From NCBI GenBank assembly GCA_021234155.1, contig JAJEKV010000045.1, positions 958,147 to 1,022,146 on the forward strand: a DNA stretch of 64,000 bases, in the 5' to 3' direction. The DNA is from Isoetes taiwanensis (lineage: Eukaryota; Streptophyta; Lycopodiopsida; Isoetales; Isoetaceae). Below the pieces are notes generated by a model. The model saw only the letters and a program-made list of their open reading frames with translations, made no database searches and was not told where the DNA came from. Shown here in pieces: positions 43,079 through 55,010 of the stretch; the stretch's first letter is position 1, and each line of letters starts with the position of its first letter. Made by a program: the position numbers and the translations under genes.

Positions 43079-44885
43079 TTACCAAGCTTATAATTTTGAC
43101 TTGAAAAACACACACAAATACCCAATGGTTCCTTGACTAAAAAACCCAATTATAGCAACTTCCCATCTCATACAGTTTGCAAACCATTGGAAACTGGGAC
43201 ATTTGATCCTTGCGTCCAAGATTATACCATGTATTGGATGTGGTGGGTCTGCATGTGGTGAATTTGAAGGAATGAATTCTAGAAAGATATAGTGGTATTT
43301 GGACTACAATCCGGCCTGGTGATCCGGTGATTGCTACAACTGCGGCATGGTTGAATGCGACATCACATATTTTTCCATGCCACGTCACATTTTTATGCCA
43401 GTCTAGACTTCCAAAAAAAATTACCAAACTTATAATTTTGGCTTGAAAAACACACACAAATACCCACCCAATTATAGCAACTTCCCAGCCCATACAGTTT
43501 GGAAACCATTGGAAACTGGGACCCTTGATTTTTGCATCCAAGATTATACCATGTATTGGATGTGGTGAGTCTGCATGTGAATTGGAAGGAATGAATTCCA
43601 GAAAGATATGGTGGTAGTTGGACTACAATCCGGCCTGGTGATCCGGTGATTGCTACAACTGCAGCATGGACTTTTAAATGCGACATCACATATTTTTTCA
43701 TGCCACGTCACATTTTCATGCCAGCCTAGATTACCAAACTTATAATTTTGAATTAGAATAGAATAGAATAGTTTTTTTAACGTCCACGGAGACCAATAAG
43801 TCATGGGACCCATACAATGGGCTAGTACATTGAAAAGCACATATAAATACCCAATGGTTCCTTGCCAAAAAAACCCAATTATAGCAACTTCACAGCCCAT
43901 ACAGTTTGCAAACCATTGGAAACTGGGACACTTGATCCTTGCGTCCAAGATTATACCGTGTATTGGATGTGGTGGGTCTGCATGTGAATTGGAAGGAATG
44001 AATTCCAGAAAGATATGGTGTAGCTGGACTAGAATCCAGCCTGGTGATCCGGTGATTGCTACAACTGCAGCACGAACTTTTGAATGCGACATCACATATT
44101 TTTCCATGCCACATCGCCAGCTTGGATTTAAAAAAAAATTACCAAATTTATAATTTTAACTTGAAAAATACACAAAAATACCCAATGGTTCCTTGCCCAA
44201 AAAACGCAATTATTGCAACTTCCGAGCCCATACAGTTTGCAAACCATTGGAACTGGGACCTTTGATCCTTGCGTCCAAGATTATACCGTGTATTGGAAGT
44301 GATGGGTCTGCATGTGAATTGAAAGGGATGAATTCCAAAAAGATATGGTAGTAGCTGGACTACAATCCGGCTTGGTGATCCGGTGATTGCTACAACAGCA
44401 GCATGGACTTTTGAATGCGATATCACATATTTTTCCATGCCACTCACATTTTTATGCCAGCTTGGACATTCTACGTCAAGATTTTGTGGAAACATATTAT
44501 GTTGGATGTGGTGGGTCTGCATATGAATTAGAAGGAATAAATTTCAGAAAGATATCGTGGTAGCTGGACTACAATCAGGCCTGGTGATCCAGTGATTGCT
44601 ACAACTGCAGCATGGGCTTTTGAATGCGACATCACATATTTTTCCATGCCACGTCACATTTTTATTTTCTATATCAAGATTTTGTGGAGATATATTGTAT
44701 TGGATGTGGTGGGTCTGCATATGAATTGGAATGAATGAATTCCAGAAAGATATGGTGGTAGCTGGACTACAATCCGGCCTAGTGATCCGGTGATTGCTAA
44801 AACTGCAGCATGGACTTTTGAATGCGACATCACATATTTTCCATGCCATGTCACATTTTTATGCCAGCCTGGACTTTCCACGTCA
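43079..44885. repeat. Tandem array of about 310-340-bp units
   Basis: Full units begin TTACCAA(G/A)CTTATAATTTTG at 43079, 43421, 43731 and (as TTACCAAATTTATAATTTTA) 44139. Each contains ACTGGGAC, TGGATGTGGTGGGTCTGCAT, GGCCTGGTGATCCGGTGATT and GAATGCGACATCACATATTT. Two shorter units of about 200 bp follow (from about 44461 and 44665) and lack the first third. The third unit is longer because a LINE tail is inserted in it. Frames on the minus strand repeat the same short peptide and are not genes. Confidence 0.9.
43753..43829 (-). mobile_element. 77-bp LINE 3' tail inserted in the tandem array
   Basis: On the minus strand the insert reads GTATGGGTCCCATGACTTAT, GGTCTCCGTGGACGTTAAAA and then TTCTA repeats. 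The plus-strand LINE end at 58,486-58,545 reads GGGTCCCATAGGCCG..GGCCTCCGCGGACGATAAAA. The insert is flanked by TTGAA on both sides (43748-43752 and 43830-43834), and the neighbouring array units lack it. It is a very short, 5'-truncated insertion of the same LINE family. Confidence 0.8.
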
Positions 44886-44893
44886 AGATTTTA

Positions 44894-46135
44894 TGGAGAC
44901 ATATTTTTATGATACGATGAGTTAGGGCGAAGTCAGACTACAACCCAAACTGAAGGAAAGTAAATTTTAAACCAACAGAAATTTGCTGTGTGGACTTTGG
45001 ACAGGCAACCCATATCACATCTAAGGTGCCAAACGCACAGTCAGCGTTTTGGCATCCATCCATTTTTGGACCGGAGATTTTGCCTGTCCCAATTTCTGGC
45101 AGACAACCACGTCATCTACCTCAACCACATCATTCACCTGTTCACCATGCAGAAGAGTGGAAGAGTGCAATCCGGCGAGAGATCATGCCCTTCAGTGAAG
45201 ATAATTCGTGGGACCTTTGAAAATTGTTAGATTCAAGATGAATTCGGCACTTTTATCTAAAACCTGCACGAAAATAGATGGAAATCGAATGGGAAAATCG
45301 GTGAAAGCTGTGAAAGATGGTGAGTTTTCTGATTGGTTTTTGCAAATACAGAGATGGATGAAGAAGATTCAGAAAAAAAATGATTGCCTTTTGCCAAAGA
45401 TCATGAAAAGAGCTGCCCAAACCATGTAACTTCCAGAGCTTTTCTTTCTCGTAACTGCGATTTAAATCAGATTTAGGCAAACTGTGATGGGGCTTTTCGT
45501 ATACAGATGAGCAAAAACCTATTCCGATGCAGATGGTTGCAAAAGTAGACTGATTTTTGATGAAAAACAGTGGAGATTAGAAGGATTATCAACCCTGGCA
45601 AAGTCAATCTCTTCTGGTCACAGGTTTTTTTATGCTTGCATGGCATATGATGAGGATGGTTTTTTAAAGTATTGCACATGATAGTGTGATATGAGAGGGA
45701 TAACACCCTTGAATGAGGGTGTTATGCCCTATTATAACAAACGAGGGCCGGTGTTATGCCCCACTATAACAAACTCGAGCCTCCGGCCCTCGTTTGTTAT
45801 AATAGGGCATAACACCCTCGTTCCAGGGTGTTATCTGTCTTAACAACCTGGGCCCGAGAGTTTTATAGTGGTTTTATAGTGATTTTATGGTGGTTTTCAT
45901 AACAAGCTAGGTGTTTATAGCCATTTGGCATAACAAACTAGGTGTTTATGCACTTTTTAATGTGTTACTGGTGGGTATTGCAACCAACATTGAGATCTAA
46001 TCTCAGCACTAAAACTTGAGGGCCAGATTGTTAAGGGCAAATGGCAAAACTATTTGTTGGGCTGAACACATGCCCAAACTTGCCACGTAATTATTTGGGT
46101 TGGTTTGTAGTCTGATTTCGCCTTAATATATCTCC
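44894..46135. mobile_element. Inverted-repeat-bounded element, family unknown
   Basis: GGAGACATAT at 44894, followed by GGGCGAAGTCAGACTACAAC (44925-44944) and CCAAA, is mirrored by the inverse at 46135-46092 (GGAGATATATTAAGGCGAAA, TCAGACTACAAACC). The right arm lacks about 13 bases present in the left. I could not find a target duplication. Inside are a hairpin (45699-45835) and a plus-strand frame at 45241-45429 (MNSALLSKTCTKIDGNRMGK), which has no recognised domain. Confidence 0.45.
45699..45835. repeat. Long hairpin with 53-bp arms
   Basis: Arms 45699-45751 and 45783-45835 are inverse copies matching at 51 of 53 positions. The 31-base loop is itself a diverged part-copy of the arm (TGTTATGCCCCACTATAACA). 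Each arm also contains a smaller dyad, ATAACACCC..GGGTGTTAT, so a cruciform with side hairpins is possible. Confidence 0.9.
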
Positions 46136-46139
46136 CCAA

Positions 46140-46742
46140 AAAATTGTTGGTCAAGAAAATGTTTTATGGTAAGAAAGAGCCGTTTATACCGGGATGTATA
46201 TCCCGAGTTATTGCTGATATGGAGGGCCCTGATATGAGTCCAATTTCTTTGACGGTTTCGATTGAGCCATGTGTAAAAGTATTCAAGTCCTCATTCCGGC
46301 AGGGAAATTGAAGGTTTAAATTCGAGGCGCCCATCTGGCACCGGATTTTGGAGGGACGGAAGAACACTGTTTTCTAGCCCTGTTTCTAACAGAGCATTTT
46401 TGATATGGCCGACCTGTCCTAATCTTCATATGTTGCCGGCACCAAGTTGGAAATTTTATTATGGTAATTTCTTATCGATCTAGTCATTCTCCAAGAAGGA
46501 TGGATTCAAGATCTATCAGTTTGATTCCTTGTTTCGCCGGCACCGCGCATTGATCTAGTATTTGCTACAAGAACCTTGAGCAGGAAGCTTTTTTTTGTGC
46601 AGAAGAATAGGACAGTGATTAAGCTGCTATAGCAGAGCCGGTTAGGTTATTTTTGAAAGGGCATTTCTGGCCTCCACGTTCGAGTCTAATGCTTTTGCCA
46701 ACAGCCCACTAACAGGTTATAGCTTATTTTGCGGGCATTTAA
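46140..46742. other. Upstream region of the TITAN9-like gene
   Basis: No exon is convincing. It includes the likely promoter and 5' UTR of the gene starting at 46743; no clear TATA box is identified. Confidence 0.4.
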
Positions 46743-47981
46743 ATGGGAAAGAAACCCAAGAGACAAAGAGTACAAGTAAGAAATAATACACAGGATGATG
46801 CCCAACTTGGGAATTGCGATAACCACCAGAATATTCAGAGCAACCGGCAGCCTGAGGATCACGAGGGCGCCCCAAGCGCGGATTTCTCCTCTCAAGTGGT
46901 ATCTAAGATATTTTTTTAGAGGAATAGTGAGGCTATTTAGTTCTTAATGCTGGTGTCCAAGTCCAGCTTGTGAACATTGGATACTAAAATATTACCTTAT
47001 CGTCTTTCCCAGCTATTTGACTCATACAATAAGCTGTATGAGAAGTATACACAACTGAAGGTGCGTAATATTCTTATGTCGCTTTTTGATCACTTAATAG
47101 GGTTTTGATGTCAATGAACAATTATGCAGGCAAGAACATTTGAAGAGACTTATAGGATCCTAGAAGAACAGAAGAGAAAACATTTAGACTATCATAGAGG
47201 TATAGTAGTGACTTCAATATATTATATTATGATCTATTATAGTAATTTTAGTTTTTGTGAACTTCAGATTCTGAGGCACTGATTGAAGGACTAAAGAAGG
47301 AAATTTGTTCTCTACACGGACAACTTAATGAGTTTCATAGTGGAGAAACTCAAAAGAGGCATTTTTTTTAACCATGTACCTCTACGCATATTTTTTGTTC
47401 TTAAAAAAGCTTAATCATTATATGCACACACGCAGGTTGAAAAAATTAGAAAAGGAGAACATTCTTCTTCAAAATGAATTACTTATGGCACAGGCGAAAG
47501 GTATGTTTATATTAACTGCTACTTTAAGAAGATTCTATTGGTGATTTATGGGGGGATTCTATACAGAGTTAACATCAGAGCTGAAAGGTAACAGCCTGTC
47601 AGTAAAAGTCTTACAGTCATTGACTCAGCTGCAGCCTATACCTCAGCAAAAGCCATCTGAATTAATTCTCCTGCATCAAGCTACTGGTAAGAAAACTTGA
47701 GGTTATGCTAAATATTATATGCTGAACTTCATATTGCCATTTCTTGTGCAGGGCTTGAATTTAAGCTTGAAGAAGTTCAAGATGCCGAGTTTTCTAAGCA
47801 GAGTGGAGGAGAAGTAGTTAGGTTGACAATTATCTCACTTGGGACCTTGTCAGGTGTTGCGCCAAGCTGGATGCATGATGAATGCATTACGTTTGGCATG
47901 ATCCAAATGGACACTTTCCTCAAGAGGGTGCTAAGAGTGGCAAATGGCTTGTGTGGAGAGCTTTTTCTTGGAGATATGTAA
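46743..47981 (+). CDS. TITAN9 / Csm1-like coiled-coil protein, seven exons, intact
   Basis: Exons 46743-46898, 47013-47060, 47130-47199, 47268-47358, 47436-47500, 47567-47686 and 47752-47981 join in phase to 259 codons plus TAA. An in-frame TAA lies directly before the ATG. All introns are GT-AG except the fourth, which uses a GC donor (AGAG|GCATTT). The product starts with a basic tail (MGKKPKRQRVQVRNN). After an acidic linker comes LFDSYNKLYEKYTQLK, the block I know from plant TITAN9, followed by a coiled coil (about residues 70-165). A compact C-terminal domain (about 190-259) begins EFKLEEVQDAEF and contains RLTIISLGTLSG. TITAN9 has been linked to the monopolin/Csm1 kinetochore family, so a nuclear role in chromosome segregation is likely. 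The call rests on motif memory, not on an alignment. Confidence 0.65.
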
Positions 47982-50411
47982 CTGAGAAACTTATGTAAAG
48001 TAGTTGTAATATATATTTGCAATGTAATGTACCATTATTTACTTGTTGTACAAGATGCGCAGGAAAGAGCAGCCCTTTTCCGTTTTGTTTAATCTTGGTC
48101 AAACAAAGAAGAGTTTCAGACTTGTCTCTGTAAAGTCTGTTCATGGTGTGAAATCTATAAATATTTCTTTTTCTCTTCTTGTATCGTTGGTTTTACATTT
48201 TATAAGGTTTGGACCCATGGTTTGTACCAATGGCGCTTGATTTGCACAAGATCATCTATATGTAATATAAAGGTAAGAAGCCTGTTCCTACTCATAATAT
48301 TAATGGCTGCATCATGAGTTGTATATCTTTTATTGCCTCTGCTGTATGTTCGATGCAGGTCTTGTGTTTGAAGCATCACGGAATGAAGTCTTACCTTTAG
48401 TGATTGAATCCTTATTTTTAGGTGGTGCATCAAAATTGGGATTCTGCTTTATGCAACAATTGTGCCATTTTTTCTTGGACAAGTGGTACTCCTGAGTTGT
48501 CATTGACACATTAAAAGATCTGCTACCTTGATTTCTAGCCATGTTGTCCACGTATTGATCGATAATTTTGTGTGCACAGCCAAGGTTCTGTGCTTCTAAA
48601 TGAATCTTGATCATGGTTTGTCTATGGCAATGGAAGAATTGGAAGTTGGAATGGTGAGATTTTGGAGATATCAAATTTTCTAGTCGTGGCAGCAGAATGC
48701 AAATGATCAGATGATGTTTATGCATTAGCTGAAGGGAATCAGTTCCTTGTAGTACGTCTGAACCTCTTTTGACATAACACTCAATCATGTCATGCATGGG
48801 TAATCATTGACAAATTCTTCTTGGATTTTAAGGGAACGATTGGAATCTTGATTTGGTTTGCAGATTAAATTCTCTATTTTATAATAAGAATTAAAGCCTG
48901 ATGGGGAGTGAAGCGATAGGAAAGATCACAGCATAAACAGTGGTATTCTGCTTTATATAGCGAGGTGATAATTTGATTCTGCTTTAGATGGGTGAATTTC
49001 TTCAGATTAAGATCATGCTTTGTTCTCTGAGCCGGAAGGTTTTACTTACAATGGCACATTGATCAATAATTTTGGTACAGAAACATGGGCACTGCTTCTA
49101 AGGTAATGTTTGTTTATGATTCGAAGTCTTGGCAACAGATGAGGTTTAGGAAATGGAAATTGAGTGACACTTCTAGTATATGTTTCCATCCTCTTTCCAT
49201 AAGACACAATGGTGCCATATTCTTTAGAATTTTAGCAGTCTTATCTGACCAGCATATCTATAATTCTTGTATTTCCTTGCTCGAAAGCTGGTTGGATGGC
49301 AAGCACTTCCATAGAACAGGCGAAACTTTGGCAAGGATTAAAGCTGGGTGAAAAAATTGATTGGAAGGGAAATTTCAAGCATGCCTATACAAAGCGATGG
49401 TAATGACAGCATCAATGATGAACTTAGGTGATGTTATCTAGTTTATGTCGTTTAGGTGATGATCTCTGGATATATATACTGGTTGTGCTTTTGATGCTTA
49501 AGGTTATGAAATTTTGATCTTTATTTTCACTGGAGACCATAAAATTTGTCAGTTTGATTAGCATTTTTTAAATCAGGTCGTTCAGCCACGGTGATGCAAA
49601 CAACCTGTAAGCTAATTATTTTAGAATGGCCTAACATAATGCAGTAATACTATCTGGAGATGGCAACGGAAATGTTTGAAGTAGCCAAGACTTGACAACA
49701 GAAAAATATTTATGACACTGCAAATTCAGAGCAGTAGAAAATACTGCAGCTCTGCTTGAAAGACACAACTTTCGTCATACTCTATTATCTAACATACCAT
49801 TAATCTTGGCAAAATGAATTTCAAAACGTTTCTAACTTAAACAGTACATATTACATTATCAGTGTCTCCAAATGCAAAGGGAAAAACAGCGCTTTGTTTG
49901 CTTATGTGACAATTGTGAAAATTTAAAATGACTTTGTGGAGGGGATATTTTTTCCAAATGGGAAGTTCTATGTGTAAATTAAGCCTGTAATTTGCGCGCA
50001 ATGCAACGTGTCCCTCAGGAGATGGTTAAAATGCTTTTGTCGTCGTAGGGCACCCACTCAACGTACTTTTTCTGCAAAGTGCAACTTGAGTTCCAAAATG
50101 GTGTATCAAAAGCTTAAGAAGATCTAAACCTGCGGCGTTTTATAGAAATCTGATCCGAAGCATCAAATTGCTGCAGTTCTACGTTGCCAAGGCTTTTGCA
50201 GCACTTTGGCTTCTGCAAAAGCAATTTCTTCGAACATAGGCAAACTAGCCATTGTGGGATCCCAAAAAAGTGCATAAAAAGGAAACCAAATGCACATATA
50301 ATACCATTTCCCATCTGCAACGAATATTGAATGCAAGGTTTTCTCTAAGTTGTGGCTACTATAAAAAGAGATACCCCTAGCACTCAATAACGCATCCGCC
50401 TCTCCACAGCA
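47982..50411. other. No gene recognised
   Basis: The 3' flank of the TITAN9-like gene (AAATATTTC and TGTAA-rich sequence) is followed by AT-rich DNA. A plus frame at 49085-49351 is open for 88 residues but has no domain or splice context. Confidence 0.4.
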
Positions 50412-51414
50412 ATGGCTAAATCTGTGCCTCTTCTCCTTGCCATTCTTGCTGCCGTTCTAATCAATGCATCCGCCTTCGACCTCTCGCAATTTACACGCAA
50501 GTTGCAATTTGAATCTATGTTCATATGCAATGAACATTTGTTACTTAGAACGAACATTTGATAGTTAGGTTCTAACATGTTTGAATGTGTGCAGATTACC
50601 CTAGTGCATCACCCAAAAGGCGCATGTTTTGTGGATCTTTGTGGGGCGTGGAGCTGGGGTGCCCCTCACATGTGCCCGAAGGTTATGTGAAAAATGGGAA
50701 AGTTTGTTCTCCAATTTGCAAGAATGGCTTTTCTTGGTGACGGAGACCATTGTCACATGAATTGCCCGACCGGGCTTCTCGCCATTGGATCGATTGTACT
50801 AGTATGTGGTCCAAGGGATGCCGCTACATTCGGATGTTGCGCTTCTTGTCCGGAGAACTACACTGACATTGGTTGCTTCTGTGCCAAATCACTCCATCGA
50901 GACTCTTATGAACGAGGCCCAAGCACACACATGATATGTGGGCATGGACAGGTACTATTATATGCCCTCCCTCCCATGGATTACTTCCCCTTTCTTGTTT
51001 TCTCATTGTATCTTCCTGTTTATCTCATGTCAGGATCAAGTTGGTGGACTATGCTACCCCGCTTGCCCCATGGGATATGTAGGCATTGGACCTATCTGTT
51101 GGGGTGGAAACTTGGGTCAGCATCATTACAATTACACCCATAAATGTAGTGATGTTCTATATGCTTCAGAAGAAGGCACATGCCACCATCTACACAATAA
51201 GCTTAACGAGATGAACCTTGATCGAGGATTGCATAATGTGTGCCTTAATGTATTGTTGGGATCTACTGTGCTTCCAATCACTACTCTGGAATCTGCTGCA
51301 AAGTTATGTGGTGGTGAGCTTAATCATGGTATCCATGCAATCAACTTGATTATGGATCACACTAATGCTCATAGCTGCAACCCTAATTCACCATACAAAT
51401 GTGCTAAACATTAA
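50412..51414 (+). CDS. Secreted cysteine-rich protein, three exons, one probable frameshift
   Basis: Exon 1 (50412-50496) encodes a clear signal peptide, MAKSVPLLLAILAAVLINAS. It appears to end at a GC donor (ACAC|GCAAGT). Exon 2 (50595-50951) is Cys-rich: MFCGSLWG, KVCSPICKNGFS, then after a one-base shift near 50,735 DGDHCHMNCPTG, FGCCASCPENYTDIGCFCAK. It ends at CAG|GTACTA. Exon 3 (51034-51414) reads CYPACPMGYVGIGPICWGG and continues to KCAKH then TAA. Repeated C-P-x-G-[YF]-x-x-[IV]-G-x-x-C blocks suggest a disulfide-rich extracellular protein. I know such blocks from uncharacterised secreted proteins but cannot name a function. AATAAA lies at about 51,478. The shift may be an assembly error, since the rest is clean. 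Confidence 0.6.
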
Positions 51415-54096
51415 ATAGCATTTATGTACTTTCCATGACATCTGGCAACCTTGATTGCCTTGGATTATTCCTAAATTCAATAAAATGGTTCTTAGTATTA
51501 TATGTTATTTTGTCTTCTTAGTAATTGACTATGGAAAAGTAACAAAAGGCATTCTAAAAAGAAAGAAAAGGTATAGAATTTGTAAACTAAAGACGTAACA
51601 GTTTGATGTTATTGCTTGTTCGTGACAACAAAACCTCTTCATAACTCCATATAGCAGGTCTGAAATGATTGCTCTCGCATCTGATACAGGTTGTACCCCA
51701 ATTCTTTCTAGTCCCCTCATTGTATAACATAAACTCAACTAATCCATCACACTCAATAGTAAAATCTCACCTCTAATTGCACATGTTGTGGCTAAGAATG
51801 TGGGGATTGTAACCTCATATTGAAGGACCACATTTTGTAACCTCTAGGGTTTGTTTACACGCTGGAAAGAGTTAGATATGGGGAATTATAATGATGGTTT
51901 CATATCATTTGAAATGGTGTAAATGGTAATGAAGAGCTTTCTTATTTAGTTTTTGTGGTGTTGAGATGGATGTTTCAACAGTGTTTATGTTTTTTGGATT
52001 GTTAAAATCAACAAGTTTTATTTTAAGCTAGCAACAATAAGAATGTAAGAATATCATAGGTAACTACTTTAAACTTATGATAGCTTGATGAAGTAAGAAG
52101 ACATTGATATATGCGACATGCCCATTACATAGCTTAGATGTAATGAGCAAGGATGGAAGAATATCATGCATCCACATTCAAAGTATTTTGGAATGAATAG
52201 AATGCGTGAAGCTACTATTGTCATGTTTTGTGCGCAGCAGCGAGTAGTGTAACTCATAGGTACTACTGTAAACATTTGACAGCTTCATGGAGTAAGAAGA
52301 CATTGATTTGCATCACATAGCTTAGATGTAGCTTTGTTGCGAGTTATTTGGAGTTGTTGCAGTAAGGCAGGCTTGGGGAATGGGGTGGGTTGATTGCAAG
52401 AGTTGGTAGAGGAAGGGAAATTATTATTAGATGAGGGAAAAGCAACAATACTACGTTTTGGTATTCTACATTCTTTATTTGTTGCAAATTAGAAGCTACT
52501 GGACACGAGAAAGAGATTTTCATTAGCATCTATTCGGGTAGAAGGAAGAAGCGTGTGTTTGTAAGACATTAAAATTTAGTTGTATGTCAATATAGGTGAA
52601 AAAGCATTTTTTTCATGGTAGTCTTATGCCATCCGCTACCTTGGACTAAGTCTATGTAAGGACAAGTACATGAGGTTATTAAAGAAGATTTTATGCAGTG
52701 TAGATAAGCTAGGCTATTGTGTTCATTTTAACGGCAATGCCTTTGCCATATTAAGTCTGTGAACCTCATGTACATACACTCTGCGAGTATAAACTATATA
52801 TGTTATACAATAATGTATTCTCCCTCTTTGTCCTTTGCAAGACTTTAGGGTATTTACATCTTCACAACTTGCCCTGAATTTGCAGATATGTCTTTGTTAT
52901 TTGCACCTCAACTATGCTAAGGGCCTGGCTATCTTTTGTCCCCTAATACAATTGAGTTGGATATTTAGAATGTCAATTCCCTTGAACTATTATCCCTAAG
53001 CTTAGACTAGAAATAATTGGAACCCACTTAAAGAACATTCTTGCCAAGGCATAAGTGGGCCCTAATGCAACTGCATTAGAAGGCATTAACAACAATGTTT
53101 CGGATATTGTTGAAGCACTGAAATAAAAAGCAATTTAAAACAGCATATGTTCAATTACTGCCATCAACAAAAGCAAAAGGAATTGGTGAATAGTAAAAGA
53201 ATAGTAATCCTGAGATGGTTGATTGTAGAAGACTAGCACAAAACGATCCAAACAACATGGTAGATTAAAAACAAAATGCTGATTGTTATCTACTATCTAA
53301 ATAAATCATGGGCAGAAAGATCCAATTTGGCACTAGAATAGAAGAGAAGAATCTAGAATGTGCCCTGGGTTCATTATAATAAGCAAAGGAACAATGTTTT
53401 ATTAGCAATTGTTTGTTTTCAGCATGCTTTAACATGTATGAATTTTCTTACATCATTATGGACATGTAATAATAAGGTCATGCCATTACTTCAAGCATGT
53501 CTTTGCAAGAAGAGACAATCACGATCTACAAATCTACCAGATAGAGATGCCCAGTTCCATTTGGATAAGATGCCCCTCGCCCCTCATTTCTATCAATCTT
53601 TTTAAAACCAATGAGTTCACATGTCTTGAGACATCAGTGTATGCTGCGCATATGGTATTAAAATGGTTGCATATGATGCAGAGAGGTGCTGCTGTTCATT
53701 CCTTATAGACTAACTGTAGACACTCTTTCCAATATCTCTTCCATGGTATGATCATTCTCTTGAATACTGCATACGTCCTCAATATACATTCAATGTTTCC
53801 GTAAGTCTGTAAGAATATATAAACATCATGAAAAGAGCTATGAGATAGTCAATATAGAAGGCAAAAGGATCTTATATGTCTACTAGCAAGTGCAACCATG
53901 ATATGGCTAATGTCAGATACACTGTAGTATCAAATATGCTATGAGAAAATGCACCAATTGGAATATGCTTTACAACGTCTCCTTGCCTTTTTGTAACCTT
54001 TATTACTGCCATGAATCCTAATGCTAATTCTCTATTTACAATTAGCAGAGTGGCAAAGTTATGCATATTTGGCCTTTGGAATTTAGCGCATGGCAT
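51415..54096. other. Gene-poor AT-rich region
   Basis: No gene is supported. A diverged tandem duplication lies at 52055-52335 (see separate entry). A minus-strand frame at 51738-51529 (MRGLERIGVQPVSDARAIIS) and a plus-strand frame at 53360-53605 are open but unassigned. Confidence 0.4.
52055..52335. repeat. Diverged direct duplication, period about 200 bp
   Basis: AGTAAGAAGACATTGATATA..CATAGCTTAGATGTAATG (52093-52145) recurs as AGTAAGAAGACATTGATTTG..CATAGCTTAGATGTAGC (52292-52332). The preceding sequence, TCATAGGTAACTAC / TCATAGGTACTACTGTAAAC, also matches. Confidence 0.7.
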
Positions 54097-54100
54097 GTTT

Positions 54101-54125
54101 AAGTCGCATTTAATTAAAGTGGGTC
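54101..54125 (+). repeat. Left TIR of transposon copy 2
   Basis: Exact inverse of 57589-57613; differs from the copy 1 TIR at two positions, both of which are co-varied at the other end of the same copy. Confidence 0.95.
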
Positions 54126-54304
54126 ACATGCGATTCCCATTTTTTTTTAAGAACCTTGTTATTTTACGTGGTCTACTTTTGTCGGTTCACGAGCCGAGAA
54201 GATAAAGAGCATAGCTAAAACCAATGGAAATGCTATCTCTCTGTAAACAAAATACTAATCTGCTCTGAATTTTTATATATAAATAATTTTAGTACATTGT
54301 ATTT

Positions 54305-54570
54305 TACAGTGGTTGAAGAGACCATGATGGTCGGGCTGGCACAAATATTACATCATCTTCGCACACAGACCACTGGAACGTGCGGAGCAAGGTTCGAGGT
54401 GTTCCAAGCCGCAAGAGCAACTTGAAGAGAATAGAAATCTGAACGCACTGGCCTGTCCAATGCATGTCAGCAACCTCTTCTCGTCCTCTTTCTTCAATGA
54501 ATGGGTCTTTTCATGGCTCTTGATCATGTCCTTTCTGTTCGCGATCTGTACTGGAAAAGGCAAAATCAAG
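54305..54570 (-). pseudogene. Remnant of the transposon's minus-strand gene (C-terminus)
   Basis: The minus strand reads RLGTPRTLLRTFQWSVCEDD, then VIFVPARPSWSLQPL and a stop at about 54,310. This corresponds to LKWTTYHDDV..ARPLWSLRPM at the same distance from the TIR in copy 1. Upstream in another frame is ANRKDMIKSHEKTHSLKKED. Only this end of the gene is retained. Confidence 0.65.
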
Positions 54571-54639
54571 TTAATGCAATTGATGTTACAGACAATACAA
54601 ATAAAAAAAAAAAAAAAACACTTCTAAGGACCATTTTTG

Positions 54640-55010
54640 AGGAAAGCAGGTCTGAGGGCCCTTCTTGAGCAGCTTACAGTGAAAAACGCAAGTCTGAGGC
54701 CAGTCGAGAAAGGAAGCTCAGAATAAAAAAGGCAGGTCTGAGGGCCTTTCTTGACTCCCTCAAGGCCTCTCTGAGGGCCTTTCTCAACTGGCGAGTCAAG
54801 AAACATAGCTTAGAGCCCCCTCCAAAAAAAAAAAATCCTTTTTTTTTTGAAGTAGAAAAAAAAAAGTTTTTTGAGGGCCTTTCTCGACTCAAATCGAGAA
54901 AGACCCTCAAGGCCCCTCTAATGGCCTTGTCGAGAAATGCAGCTCAGAGTGAAAAAACGCAAGTCTGAGGGCCTTTCTCGACTGGCGAGTCGAGAAAGGC
55001 AACTCAGAGT
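54640..55010. repeat. Palindromes and GAGGGCCTTTCT repeats in copy 2
   Basis: AAGTCTGAGGGCCTTTCTCG and close variants recur about six times. Perfect 13-bp arms GCCTTTCTCGACT / AGTCGAGAAAGGC occur at 54971-55000 with a 4-base loop. Weaker versions lie at 54774-54803 and 54879-54904, and a degenerate one at 54182-54200. Poly-A/poly-T runs lie at 54600-54617 and 54825-54870. Confidence 0.85.

Noticed and set aside
43137-44881. A series of minus-strand frames with recurring peptides (such as VVAITGSPGRIVVQL)
   Set aside because: They are the translation of a tandem DNA array, and the same peptide recurs once per unit with changing frames; no selection for coding.
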